Assembly: GCA_016793585.1 (NCBI GenBank)
Contig: JAEUJR010000636.1
Span: 1-52,354 of the forward strand
From: Archangium sp.
GTDB taxonomy: Bacteria > Myxococcota > Myxococcia > Myxococcales > Myxococcaceae
Direction of reading: 5' to 3'
DNA: 52,354 bases
Shown: positions 38,502-47,553 of the stretch, in pieces
How the letters are laid out: each line of letters begins with the position of its first letter
How positions within the stretch are numbered: the first letter of the stretch is position 1
The notes under the pieces: model-generated
Told to the model about the DNA's origin: nothing
The model's database searches: none
The model's input: only the letters and a program-made list of their open reading frames with translations
Program-made: the position numbers and the translations under genes

Positions 38502-38548
38502 GGCGCCCAGCTTCGTGTCGCCGGGCCGTGAGTCAATTTGGCGGCTGA

Positions 38549-41500
38549 TCAACGCGCGAGGCCGGCCGCGAGGTTCTTGCGCAGCGCTGCGTCGACATCG
38601 AGCTTCGGGCCCCAGCGCGCACAGACCTCGAGGTAGGTGGGCATCGTGAGGCCGTGCCGCGTCAGCGCCTCGGAGAACGGCAACGTCGCCACGTCCTTCA
38701 CGAGCGCCACGTACTGCCCGGTCGAGCCGAACGGCTGGCCCTCGAAGACGACGCTGTCGACGAACGGCGCGCGTGTGTCGGGCGCCTGACCGACGATGAC
38801 GCCGCCGCGAGAGCGGAACTCTTCGTAGAACGCGTGGCGGGTGAGGCGGTCACCGAGGTCGGGCGGGCGCTCCACCGAGGCGTCGAGGCCTTCGCCCCGC
38901 AGGTCGAGCGCGAACGAGCGGCACACCGTGGCCAGCGGCGCCGCTTGAGCGACCGACTGCTCGAGCATCGACGCGGCTGCATCTCGCGCGGTCTTCGTCA
39001 CCGGCGTGTGGTCGTCGGAGCCGTAGCGATACCGCGCCGCCCGCAGCGCTGCCCTTCGCGCGTTCCAATCGTTCGACGACGAGAACTCACGAACGGCGGC
39101 GAGGTCTCCCGTCTCGGCGCGCAGGTACGCGTCGTGGCGCACCGGCTCGGTCGGCACGTGCGGCGGCGCCTCGAAGCGCTGCTTCTTCTTCGCGCGCTCC
39201 ATGGTCTTCGCGAACACCTCGGTGTTCTCGGGCATCGGGTTCTTCTCGATGGCCTTCTTCATCAGCTTCACGGCTTCGTCGTGACGCCCCAGGCCGATGC
39301 ACGCGCACGCGAGGTGGTGCCAGCCGTTGGTGAGCCAGAGCACGTCTTTGCCGGCCGCCTTGATCAGCGCGTTGGCGATGAGCTCGCACGTCTTCGAGTC
39401 ACCGACCTCGTCGAGCACGCCCGCGTATGCGTTGAGCTGCGACGTATCGAAGGTCGAGGGATCCAACTGATATGCGGTGGCGTACGCCTTCACGGTGCGC
39501 GGGTTGTCCATGGCCGCGTAGACGATGCCGCCGTACGTGAGCCATTGATCAGCCCGCGTGTACCACCGGCTCGCGTAGTCGAGCACCGAGAGCGCCTCTG
39601 GCAGCTTGCCGGCCTGGTGCAGCACGCCCGCCAGAAGCTGCGTGGCCTGCTCGGGCGTGGCTTCGACCAGCGAGGCGAGCGCTTCAGCGGTGCGCCCCTG
39701 GGCCGCGAGGGCCAGGCCCAGGTTGCGGTGCGCCTCTTCGTTGTCGCTCTCCTGCGCGACCAGCCAGCGGGCGGCGCGCTCGGCCTTCACCGGGTCGCCC
39801 TTCTGGAGCGCCTGAAACGCTGCGTTCGCCGCCTTCTGGAACTCGAACGGCACGCCCAGCTTCGCCTTTGCGAATGGCGCCTTCAGCAGCTCGAGGGCCT
39901 TGTCGCGGTACTCCTCACCGGCCGACCCCAGCCCCGCGCACAGCACCGAGAAGGCCACCTCGCCATCTCCGGCGGCGAAGAACGCGAGCGCGGCATGAAG
40001 GCTCGACTCGGCTTCGCGGTGTCTGCCGACGAAGGCTGCCGAGGCGAACAGATCGAGCGCGTCGTCTTCGTGCAGCGCGCCAGACTTCAGCCGCGCGTTG
40101 GTGATGGTCGCCCACTCGCCCGTGCCTGCAGCGCCCGTCGCGAACACGAGCGTCTCGAGCAGCGGTGCGACCCGTTCGACGAAGCCCTCGGGCTGTCGCC
40201 GCATCAGCTGCGCGACCTCGAAAGAGAGCAGCGCGAGGCGCTCGGGGCTGATCAACCGCGCGTTGGTCTCGGGGAGCTCCTTCAGGAAGGCCTCGAGGCC
40301 GCCGCCGACCAACTCCTCGAGGTGGAGCGCCCGTTCGACGACGCCGAGCCAGTGCTCGGCAAGACGGGGATGAACGATGGCCCAGAGCGGCTCCACGGTC
40401 GCGAGCAGCGCGTGCGCCATCGACGGTTCGAGGTCGTGCGCGCGCCGGGCCAGCGCCTGCAACGCCTCGGCGGCGATGGTGCGATACGCGCCGGCGAGCG
40501 GCGAGGGCGTCTGGAGCGTGGCGCGAAGGTAGCCATCGAGCGCGCGCGCTGCGACGAAGACGAGCCGGGCGACGACCTCGCGCTGGGCTCCGCCGAAGAC
40601 GAGCTCGGGCCAGCCGTTCACCAGCCGGTCGGCGGCATCGAGGGTCGGCGCGCTCGTGGTGAGAAACGCCTGCAGCCGTTCGGCCGTCGCTGCCTCCACC
40701 CCCGGGAACGCGACATCGGGCCGCGCAGGTGGCTTGCCTTCGGGTTTGCCCAACGCCCAGATGACGACGCGGCTCCTGGCGGCGCCCGGCCAGAAATCGG
40801 CGAGCTGGCGCCCGAGAAACCAGCCGATGGTGAGGTGGCGTGCGTCGAGAAGCTCGCCGAGCAACGAGGTGACGACGTCGTCGGGCACGCCGCTCAACAT
40901 GCGGGCGACGTGCGCACGCTCGGCTTCGTCACCACGCTGCGGGCTGCAGACGACGAGCTCGAGCAGCTGCTCCAGCGCCGTTCGCCAGGCGCCTGCCGCC
41001 GCGAGCGCTCGCACCGCCCTGAGTCGTGACGTCGCAGACGCGAAGCCCATGCCGAGGCCGAAGTGCGCCCACGCGAACGGCGCCTCTCGTTCCCGGCCGG
41101 TCGCGACGAGCGCGTCGAGGAACATGGCGAGGTCGACCGCGTCGTCGGGCTCCGCGCGCCCGAAGCCTTCGACCGTGCGCGCGTCTTCGCCGCGATAGAA
41201 GCCCTCACGCGCGTACGCCCACGCCACGAACGAGGGGCTGCGCTTCCACTTCTCGAGAATGCCGGTGTGACGGGGCCAGCTCCCCGAGAGCCCGTGAAGC
41301 CGGTTCTGGCGAAGTTGAATCGCCTCTTCGAGCCGCCCGGCCTGCATCAACGCGTCGGACTCGCCGAGGTCGACGAGAATCTGATCCGGGTACCAGAAGA
41401 AGCCGGGCTCCATCGGGCAGCCATGACGGCGGGCAGCCGCGCGGGCTTCGTGAACCCAGTCACCGATTCGTTCGGCGCTCTCGTGCAGGCGCATGAGCTC

Positions 41501-42823
41501 GATGTGCTCGGCGCTGTCTGAACCGAACAAGCGAACGCGCCGCCGCATGAGCCGCAGCGCTTCGTCGACGCGATCGTGCTCGACCAGCTCCCACGCGGCG
41601 GTGGTACCGACCTCGTGACTCACCGGGTTCGCGAAGGTCGCGAGACCGACCGAGGCGATCTGCTCGAGGAAGGTGGGCCGCAGCTCGAACGCATCGTCGC
41701 TCTCGGGCTCAGAGAGCTCGTCCTCGTCGAAGACGACCGCGGTGTGCGGTGTGGCCCAGCCCGGCGCCGCGTCGATGCAAGACCGGAGCAGGACGAAGTC
41801 GGGGTCGTGCGCCCGCGTCTTCTCGAAGGCGGCCCAGAGCGAGATGGGGTGCTCGGCGTCGAGCGCTCGCAGGCGCGTCGCGATGGTGCCTCCGAAGAGC
41901 AACTGCGCGGTGCGCACGGTCGACCAGGTCACGCGCTCGCCCAACGCCGTCAGGCACTCGATGAGTCGCTTCTCAGCTTCGGCGCTCGTCTCGACCTGAT
42001 CGTCGTCGACGTCACCGGCAAAGCCGTCTTCCACGTCATCGACCGAGTCGTCATCGTCCGAGTCATCGTCATCGTCCGAGTCATCGTCATCGTCCGAGTC
42101 GTCATCGTCATCGTCCGAGTCGTCGTCGTCCGAGTCATCGTCATCGTCCGAGTCGTCGGAGTCCGAATCATCGTCATCGTCCGAGTCGTCGGAGTCCGAG
42201 TCATCGTCATCGTCCGAGTCGTCGTCATCGTTCGAGTCGTCGGAGTCCGAGTCATCGTCCTCGGCCGAGGCAGCGTCTTCGAGCAGCTTCGGCGTCGACA
42301 CTTCTGGGCGTTCTGGCTCGGTGTGCGCGTCGATCTCTTTCACCAGCGCGCGCATCACCTTCATCGCCTCGCACCACGTCGCGACGGGCCACGACTCGAA
42401 CGTGCCGACGAGCTCGCCGAGCCCTCTCGCGTTCAACCACTGCGTGGTCACCTGCTGCAGGAGTGAACCGAGCTCAGCTCCCATGGCGGCGAAGGTCTGA
42501 TGGGTGTCGTGTCGGTCGACCGCGTGCAGCGCGACCGAGGCCGCGCCACTGCGAACCGACACCTCGACCCAGAGAAACTCGTCTCTGCGCCAGGTCTCGA
42601 AGGCCGTCTCCAGCTCCTGCCGCCTGGCCGCGTCGGTCGGCATACCCCACGGCAGACCTCCGCCCACGACCTGCGGCGTCGCGACCGACAGCGTCGGCAC
42701 CCGCATGCAGACGTCGAGCAGTTGCGTCCACAGCTGCAGCGCGCCGACGCGGATCAGCTGCTGATCAGCGCCTTCCCACGTGATGGAAGGCATCAAGAAC
42801 GCGACGCGATGAAAGGTGCGCAT
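38549..42823 (-). CDS. 1,424-residue TPR-like protein with a long Asp/Ser tract
   Basis: Starts MRTFHRVAFLMPSITWEGAD with no export signal. An N-terminal domain of about 185 residues precedes an Asp/Ser tract (about 188-275, for example SDDDDDSDDDDDSDSDDSDD). The rest is almost all helical and reads as TPR or similar repeats: GRLEEAIQLRQNRL, AHRNLGLALAAQGRTAEALASLVEATPEQ, GIVYAAMDNPRTVKAYATAYQLDPSTFD and CACIGLGRHDEAVKLMKKAIEKNP. A basic stretch (MERAKKKQRFEAPPHVP) precedes a C-terminal ~150-residue domain. The ATG overlaps the HEAT-BRCT stop by one base (TGATG), so the two proteins are made together. A scaffold is likely; the partner is unknown. Confidence 0.8.
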   Translation of the reverse strand: MRTFHRVAFLMPSITWEGADQQLIRVGALQLWTQLLDVCMRVPTLSVATPQVVGGGLPWGMPTDAARRQELETAFETWRRDEFLWVEVSVRSGAASVALHAVDRHDTHQTFAAMGAELGSLLQQVTTQWLNARGLGELVGTFESWPVATWCEAMKVMRALVKEIDAHTEPERPEVSTPKLLEDAASAEDDDSDSDDSNDDDDSDDDDDSDSDDSDDDDDSDSDDSDDDDDSDDDDSDDDDDDSDDDDDSDDDDDSDDDDSVDDVEDGFAGDVDDDQVETSAEAEKRLIECLTALGERVTWSTVRTAQLLFGGTIATRLRALDAEHPISLWAAFEKTRAHDPDFVLLRSCIDAAPGWATPHTAVVFDEDELSEPESDDAFELRPTFLEQIASVGLATFANPVSHEVGTTAAWELVEHDRVDEALRLMRRRVRLFGSDSAEHIELMRLHESAERIGDWVHEARAAARRHGCPMEPGFFWYPDQILVDLGESDALMQAGRLEEAIQLRQNRLHGLSGSWPRHTGILEKWKRSPSFVAWAYAREGFYRGEDARTVEGFGRAEPDDAVDLAMFLDALVATGREREAPFAWAHFGLGMGFASATSRLRAVRALAAAGAWRTALEQLLELVVCSPQRGDEAERAHVARMLSGVPDDVVTSLLGELLDARHLTIGWFLGRQLADFWPGAARSRVVIWALGKPEGKPPARPDVAFPGVEAATAERLQAFLTTSAPTLDAADRLVNGWPELVFGGAQREVVARLVFVAARALDGYLRATLQTPSPLAGAYRTIAAEALQALARRAHDLEPSMAHALLATVEPLWAIVHPRLAEHWLGVVERALHLEELVGGGLEAFLKELPETNARLISPERLALLSFEVAQLMRRQPEGFVERVAPLLETLVFATGAAGTGEWATITNARLKSGALHEDDALDLFASAAFVGRHREAESSLHAALAFFAAGDGEVAFSVLCAGLGSAGEEYRDKALELLKAPFAKAKLGVPFEFQKAANAAFQALQKGDPVKAERAARWLVAQESDNEEAHRNLGLALAAQGRTAEALASLVEATPEQATQLLAGVLHQAGKLPEALSVLDYASRWYTRADQWLTYGGIVYAAMDNPRTVKAYATAYQLDPSTFDTSQLNAYAGVLDEVGDSKTCELIANALIKAAGKDVLWLTNGWHHLACACIGLGRHDEAVKLMKKAIEKNPMPENTEVFAKTMERAKKKQRFEAPPHVPTEPVRHDAYLRAETGDLAAVREFSSSNDWNARRAALRAARYRYGSDDHTPVTKTARDAAASMLEQSVAQAAPLATVCRSFALDLRGEGLDASVERPPDLGDRLTRHAFYEEFRSRGGVIVGQAPDTRAPFVDSVVFEGQPFGSTGQYVALVKDVATLPFSEALTRHGLTMPTYLEVCARWGPKLDVDAALRKNLAAGLAR
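41999..42262 (-). repeat. Imperfect 6/9/15-bp repeats coding an Asp/Ser tract
   Basis: Repeated gacgatgac and tcggac-type codons form about 85 residues of almost pure Asp with Ser. Only Asp and Ser (plus one Asn and a Val) are used. The antisense strand is also free of stops but reads as Val/Ile/Arg repeats and is not a gene. Confidence 0.85.
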
Positions 42824-44601
42824 CACAGGCCCTCCACTTCGCCGGAGCGCAGCTTGCGGGTGCCCTGCCGTTCGAGCGTGGCGATGGTCGTCACCTCGCA
42901 CCAGTCCCCCATCAGGTAGTAGTCGGTGTCGGGGAAGGGGCCGTGCACCTCGCGTGCGCCGGCCTTCGTCACCGCGGCACGCAGCGCGTCCTTGCTCATC
43001 GTCTTGAACTCGCCTGCGAAGTACACGGTGGTGTTGGGCAGCCCGCGGAAGAGCCGCTTCACGATGCTCTGCACCCCTTCGAGGCTCGCGGCGTCGGCCT
43101 CTGCCTCGGCGGGAGCGGCCCTCGCCAGCGCGAGCAGCGCGTCGCGCCCTCGAACGAGCGCGGTGAGCGCGGGGTCGACGTCAGGAGCGTGCTCCGCCAT
43201 CCACCGCTCGTGCGGCCCGGGAAACTCGGGAAGCTGGTCGCCCGCCACCAACTCCGATGGAGGCAGGTCCTCCTTCAAGAGTCGCTCGGCGAGGTCGGCG
43301 CGGCCCGCACGGAAGCAGCCGAGCACTCGTGCTGCCACCACCGACGGCGTTTGACGCCGCGTGGTGCTCGCGAGCTCGAGGGCCGCGAGAGGCCGGCCGT
43401 TCACCGCGAGCTGAAACGCCGCGAAGTCGCCGCCCTGCGAGCCCTGCACCAGCGCTTGCACCTGTCGAACGCGACCACGTCGCGCCAGGTCGAGCACGTG
43501 AAGTCGCCGGACGAGGGGCTCCGACTCGGGGTGCGCGACGGCGAGCGTGCGCGCGCGCGAGGGGTCGTTCGAGCCACACACCGCCCACGCCCACAGCTCG
43601 TACAGGTACGCCTCGGCGTGGCGCGCGAACGCCGTCAACGCGCCCAGGTCGTCGGCCGCCTGACCGCACGCCGCTTCGAGCGCCGCGTTCGGCGTGTGCT
43701 CTGCCGTCACGCGCGCCACCGCCAGCCCTCGCACCGTCGGCACCACGCCCCGGTGCTCGTCGTGCCACGCGATGCGCCCGAGGAAGAGCCTGGCGTACGT
43801 CGACCCTTCGAATTCCCGTCGCAGCGCCTCTTTCGCGTCGGCGTCACCGAAGGCGACCGAGAGGAAGAGCGCTTCGATTCGGTCGTCGAACTCGGCGTGC
43901 TCGAGCTTCTCCTGCAGCGCGGGCACGGCGTCGGCTCCCAGCGTGGCGAGAATGAGGCGAATGCACCGGCGCCGATGCTCCGAAGACACCTGCGGCAGGT
44001 GCTCGAGCAGCGCCTCGGCGAGCGGAGCGTCGGCGAAGCACTCCATCGCGTCGCCGAACAACACGGGCGCCTTCGTCAGCGCGCGGAAGACGACTTCACT
44101 GTGCGCATGGCGGGCGGCGAGCGGCAGCTGCTCGAGCGTGACCTTGCCCGCCTTCGCGTCGGCGTCGAGCAGCTCGGCGAGCACCACATCGGCCGCGGCC
44201 ACCACCTCGGGCCTCCACAGAAGGCTCGCAGACGCGCCGCGACGCTGCCGGTAGCCCAGCGTCCACACGGTCTGGTTGCGCACGTCGAGCGGCGCCGAGG
44301 TGTCTCGGGCGACGGCGGCCAGCGCCTCGACCGTCTGCTTCGTCGGAAAGCTGGTGAGCCACACCGCGCCCTGCTGTCGCAGCCGCGGCACCTGCCGCGC
44401 GTCGAGCAGCTCGAGCCCGAACTCGGCGAGCTCGGGCTGCGCGGCCAACCACGGCTCCATCTCGTCGAGGAAGAGGTCGAGGCGCGTGAGCAGCACGTCG
44501 CTCGGTGCGTCGCCCGTCTTCGGCATCAGCCGCTGCACCTCGGCGAAGCGGTAACGAACGTGCGGCGGAAGCGACGTCGACGAGTCAGGCGTGATGGTCA
44601 T
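42823..44601 (-). CDS. HEAT-repeat protein with C-terminal BRCT-like domain
   Basis: 592 residues. The N-terminal two-thirds is helical with HEAT-like units (AVWLTSFPTKQTVEALAAVARDTSAPLDVRNQTVWTLGY, RRCIRLILATLGADAVPALQEKLEHAEFDDRIEALFLSVAFGDADAKEALR). Residues 523-592 resemble a BRCT domain: VYFAGEFKTMSKDALRAAVTKAGAREV, then TDYYLMGD and LERQGTRKLRSGEVEG. These match the strand-G-helix, GA turn and T-D-Y-L-x-G pattern of BRCT folds, though the usual Trp is absent. BRCT domains bind phosphopeptides or DNA ends. The gene is coupled to the giant TPR gene. A 180-bp upstream region contains an inverted repeat (44683-44710). Confidence 0.8.
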   Translation of the reverse strand: MTITPDSSTSLPPHVRYRFAEVQRLMPKTGDAPSDVLLTRLDLFLDEMEPWLAAQPELAEFGLELLDARQVPRLRQQGAVWLTSFPTKQTVEALAAVARDTSAPLDVRNQTVWTLGYRQRRGASASLLWRPEVVAAADVVLAELLDADAKAGKVTLEQLPLAARHAHSEVVFRALTKAPVLFGDAMECFADAPLAEALLEHLPQVSSEHRRRCIRLILATLGADAVPALQEKLEHAEFDDRIEALFLSVAFGDADAKEALRREFEGSTYARLFLGRIAWHDEHRGVVPTVRGLAVARVTAEHTPNAALEAACGQAADDLGALTAFARHAEAYLYELWAWAVCGSNDPSRARTLAVAHPESEPLVRRLHVLDLARRGRVRQVQALVQGSQGGDFAAFQLAVNGRPLAALELASTTRRQTPSVVAARVLGCFRAGRADLAERLLKEDLPPSELVAGDQLPEFPGPHERWMAEHAPDVDPALTALVRGRDALLALARAAPAEAEADAASLEGVQSIVKRLFRGLPNTTVYFAGEFKTMSKDALRAAVTKAGAREVHGPFPDTDYYLMGDWCEVTTIATLERQGTRKLRSGEVEGL

Positions 44602-44682
44602 CTGGCCCCCTTCGAAGCGGGCGACGATAGCCCTGGCGGGTGGCCGAAGTGACGACGGGGCGTTCGAAGGTCGCGCGGAGGG

Positions 44683-44710
44683 ACATGCCGGCCGTCACTG
44701 CACGGCATGT
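44683..44710. promoter_or_regulatory. Inverted repeat upstream of the HEAT-BRCT gene
   Basis: Arms acatgccg (44683-44690) and cggcatgt (44703-44710) with a 12-base spacer, 82-109 bp before the start codon. A dimeric regulator site is possible. An odd palindrome gactgtcacagtc also lies at 44771-44783, over the stop of the YwqK gene. Confidence 0.3.
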
Positions 44711-44781
44711 GCACACGGGAAATCGACCGAAGAATCGCGCACCTGCCCGGGGTGTCACACGCCGGCCGCCGACTGTCACAG

Positions 44782-46416
44782 TCAGCGCTGCAGCTTGCGT
44801 GAGCCGTCGGCCTCGTACGCCTCGTCGGCTTCGACGCCGCCATCGGCGAGGTAGCTCGTGCGCGCGGTGAGCCGCCCGTCGACGTACGTCTCGGTCTCGG
44901 CGAGCACGCCCGTCGTGTACCAGCGCCTGGCGGTCAACCGCTGGCCCACCTTGAACGTCTCTTCCTGGGCCTTCTTGCCGCCCTCGAAGAACGAGGTGTG
45001 CGTGCCGTCTTCGCACCAGCCGTCGTTGCCGTAGCGGCGCTCGCAGGGCACGTAGCCGCCTTCGCTGCGAACGCCGCCGAGGTCGAAGTACTCGGTCACC
45101 TTGCGCACCTTCGGGCCGTCGCGAACGTCCTCCGACTTCTTGTTGCCGTTGAGGAAGTACTCCACGCGCCGCTCGAGCTCACCGTCGCGCCACGTCGCCT
45201 CGACGACGACCTTCTTCCCGTCATCGGAGTACCGCTTCTCGCGCCCCCACTTCACCCCACGCTTCCACGTGATGAGCGCCTCGAGCGTGCCGTCGCGCCG
45301 GTTCACGCGCTCTTCGCCGTCGGGTCTTCCTTCGACGTAGCTCACGGTGCTGCCAGAGGCGTACGCGCTGTTGCCGGCGACCTGCTTCGTCTTGAAACCG
45401 TTCAGGTACGTCACCGTCGCGTTGACCTTCTTCGTGCCGTCGTAGACGTCGACGGTCTTCTCGCCCGCGAAGCCGCACCACGAGCGCAGCACCTCGTCGT
45501 CTTTCGCCTCGACGCCGCAGCTCAGCCCGTACACCTTGCCGTCTTCACCGAGCGAGACCGAGAGCTGCACCGGCGTCGGGTACTGGCGCCAGTAGCGCTT
45601 GAGCGAACCCGCGGGGTGGAACTCCTTCTCCCAGACGCGGTCGCCAGCCTGGTACATCGTCTGCGAGAGCAGCTTGCCGCCGTCGGTGGTCTCTTCGATG
45701 CCCTCGCGGCGATCAGCCACCACGCGCCCCGTGCGCCGCCACGCGTCGCGCGCCTGCGTGAGCAGCCCGGTCTTCTTCCGGTCTTTCACGGTCACGTCGA
45801 TGACGACCTTGCCCGCCTCGAAGCACTTCACCGGCAGGCCCTGGTTGAGCACGTCGTTCTGATCAGCCGCCCACCAGTCGAACTCGGCCTTCTTGCCCGC
45901 GATGAGGCAATAGTCAGTGGTGCTCAGCACCGGGTTCTTCTCTCGGCGAAACGCGTCCCACGCCTCGTCGAAGGAGGGGTCCTCCGACACCTTCACCTTC
46001 GTCTTGAAGGCCGCCTCGAACTGCTGGTGCGCGCGAAGGAAGGGCTTCGACTCCTCGAACGCGCGCTCGACGGTGATGACGCCGGCCTTGAAGCCGAGGC
46101 TGCCGGTCGCGTTCGGCGTTCCCTGACAGACGAGCTCACGCACCTCGGAGCGCCGCACGACGGCCTTGCCCTCTTCCGTCGCGCACAGCGCCCAGAGGTA
46201 GCGCAGCGGCTCGTTACACTCGCGGTCGCCACCGGTCTGGTCGTAGCGAATGTCCTGGTTGTGCTGGCGGAGCGAGTCACCGTCGTACTTCACGGTCAGC
46301 GTGGCGCCGCAGCGCAGGTTCAGCTTGAGCAGCAGCTCCTCTTTCGTTCGCTGCAGCGCGTTCTCGGGAGAGTTCGACCCGGTGAGCATCAGCGCCACCA
46401 CGAGCTGGAAGACCAT
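44782..46416 (-). CDS. YwqK/MORN-repeat protein
   Basis: 544 residues from MVFQLVVALMLTGSNS, a weak signal-like N-terminus. The first ~250 residues have several Cys and charged helices (ELLLKLNLRCGATLTVKYDGDSL, CNEPLRYLWALCATEEGKAVVRRSEVRELVCQ). The second half consists of MORN-2-type units of the YwqK family, such as WKRGVKWGREKRYSDDGKKVVVEATWRDGELERRVEYFLNGNKKSEDVRDG, and YTTGVLAETETYVDGRLTARTSYLADGGVEADEAY. YwqK proteins are linked to toxin immunity in Bacillus, but no toxin gene is adjacent. The role is uncertain. A frame extension of 81 codons is antisense-like and overlaps the upstream gene. Confidence 0.75.
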   Translation of the reverse strand: MVFQLVVALMLTGSNSPENALQRTKEELLLKLNLRCGATLTVKYDGDSLRQHNQDIRYDQTGGDRECNEPLRYLWALCATEEGKAVVRRSEVRELVCQGTPNATGSLGFKAGVITVERAFEESKPFLRAHQQFEAAFKTKVKVSEDPSFDEAWDAFRREKNPVLSTTDYCLIAGKKAEFDWWAADQNDVLNQGLPVKCFEAGKVVIDVTVKDRKKTGLLTQARDAWRRTGRVVADRREGIEETTDGGKLLSQTMYQAGDRVWEKEFHPAGSLKRYWRQYPTPVQLSVSLGEDGKVYGLSCGVEAKDDEVLRSWCGFAGEKTVDVYDGTKKVNATVTYLNGFKTKQVAGNSAYASGSTVSYVEGRPDGEERVNRRDGTLEALITWKRGVKWGREKRYSDDGKKVVVEATWRDGELERRVEYFLNGNKKSEDVRDGPKVRKVTEYFDLGGVRSEGGYVPCERRYGNDGWCEDGTHTSFFEGGKKAQEETFKVGQRLTARRWYTTGVLAETETYVDGRLTARTSYLADGGVEADEAYEADGSRKLQR

Positions 46417-46438
46417 GCCCGCGTGATGCCACGACTCG

Positions 46439-46843
46439 TCACGACGTGCGCTGTTCCTTCGAGTCGGCGCGCTCCCGGCTCGCGAAGTAGAGGAAGCCGG
46501 TCGCGAGCAACACGTGCAGCACCGTGTTCGGCACGATGCCCGAGAGCTTCGTGATGGTGCCCTCGTGAAAGGCCACGACCTCGATGGGCGCGAGCATGAG
46601 CTGGTGCGCCGCGTTGCCGAGCAGGAACGCGCGAACCGTCGCCGATGGCGCGTGCCCACGAATGAGGAACGACACGATGCCCACGCCGAGAATCGCCACC
46701 CCCACCTGCCGAATCCACACGATGACGGGCGCTCCCGGCGTCACGCCTTTGCTCTCGAGAATCGCCATCGGGAACACCGCTGCGACGGTGCCGACGGCCA
46801 GGGCGATGACAGAGGCGATGGTCAAAAAGGTCTTTCGGTTCAT
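46439..46843 (-). CDS. Small four-helix membrane protein
   Basis: 134 residues from ATG 46843; an ATG three codons upstream (46852) is an alternative. Hydrophobic segments are TFLTIASVIALAVGTVAAVFPMAI, PVIVWIRQVGVAILGVGIVSFLI, VRAFLLGNAAHQLMLAPIEVVAF and VPNTVLHVLLATGFLYFAS. The third segment holds HQLMLAPIEVVAFHEG with a possible His/Glu pair. Function unknown; the family is not recognised. It lies 22 bp before the YwqK gene and is divergent from the TetR operon, whose operator is in the 134-bp gap. Confidence 0.7.
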   Translation of the reverse strand: MNRKTFLTIASVIALAVGTVAAVFPMAILESKGVTPGAPVIVWIRQVGVAILGVGIVSFLIRGHAPSATVRAFLLGNAAHQLMLAPIEVVAFHEGTITKLSGIVPNTVLHVLLATGFLYFASRERADSKEQRTS

Positions 46844-46958
46844 GGCCGCCATGGTGCCGGGCCACCGACCTCGCCTCAATTCTCTGCTCAGGGAAGCGAC
46901 CTGAAATTGCTCGCTATTTCATGACTTTGCGCAGCCAAATGGCGAACCAGACCGATGG

Positions 46959-46977
46959 GGTGTACTATCAGTACACC
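46959..46977. promoter_or_regulatory. TetR operator, 19-bp palindrome adjoining the start codon
   Basis: ggtgtact-atc-agtacacc: two perfect 8-bp arms with a 3-bp centre, ending directly before ATG 46978. A possible -10 box tactat (46963-46968) lies inside it, so transcription would begin near the ATG and the mRNA could be leaderless. Autorepression by the TetR protein is the obvious model. Confidence 0.75.
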
Positions 46978-47553
46978 ATGGCGCTTCCGCGGTTCGAGCG
47001 GCTTCCCCCAGAGCGGCGTGCAGCCCTGCTGGCCGTGGCCCAGCGGCACCTGGCTCGCGATGGCCGCAGCGGAGCCTCGTACAACCAGATCATCGCCGAC
47101 GCCGGCCTGTCGAAGACCTCGGCCTACCTCTACTTCGACGGTCGCGAAGACCTCGTGCGCGCGGTGGTGAGCGCGGTGTCGGCGCGGCTCGAAGCGGTGC
47201 TCGGCGCGTGGCAGACGGTGACCTCCGAAGAGGCCTTCTGGAGCCAGCTCGCCACCCAGAGCGCCGCGCTCAGGAGCCACCTGGCGACGAACGCCGAAGA
47301 CCTGGCATTGCTCTCGATGTTCGAGCCCGGCGAGTGGCCGAACGCGCAGGTGTGGCTCGAGGCGATGCTCGAGAACGGCCGCGCCGTGGGCGTGGTGCGA
47401 GCCGATGTGCCCGCGCCGGTGATGGCGGGCGTGACGCGCGCCGTGTTCACCGCGCTCGATGGGCTGGCGGTCGAGGCGCTGCGCTCCGGCGAGACGGTCG
47501 ATGAGCACCTCGGTCGCACGCTCCTCGAAGGGCTGTGGAGAGGGTCACGATGA
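46978..47553 (+). CDS. TetR family transcriptional regulator
   Basis: 191 residues. The HTH region (MALPRFERLPPERRAALLAVAQRHLARDGRSGASYNQIIADAGLSKTSAYLYFDGREDLVRAVV) is standard for TetR. The C-terminal domain is of unknown ligand class (FEPGEWPNAQVWLEAMLENGRAVGVVRAD). ATG 46978 is used because it adjoins the operator; an in-frame ATG 19 codons upstream would translate the palindrome. The stop overlaps the start of the downstream membrane gene (ATGA, 47550-47553), so the two are coupled and likely share the operator. Confidence 0.9.
   Translation: MALPRFERLPPERRAALLAVAQRHLARDGRSGASYNQIIADAGLSKTSAYLYFDGREDLVRAVVSAVSARLEAVLGAWQTVTSEEAFWSQLATQSAALRSHLATNAEDLALLSMFEPGEWPNAQVWLEAMLENGRAVGVVRADVPAPVMAGVTRAVFTALDGLAVEALRSGETVDEHLGRTLLEGLWRGSR

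Noticed and set aside
41576..42466. Plus-strand frame with VIVRVIVIVRVV repeats
   Set aside because: It is the complement of the Asp/Ser tract and has no sensible start or neighbouring signal.
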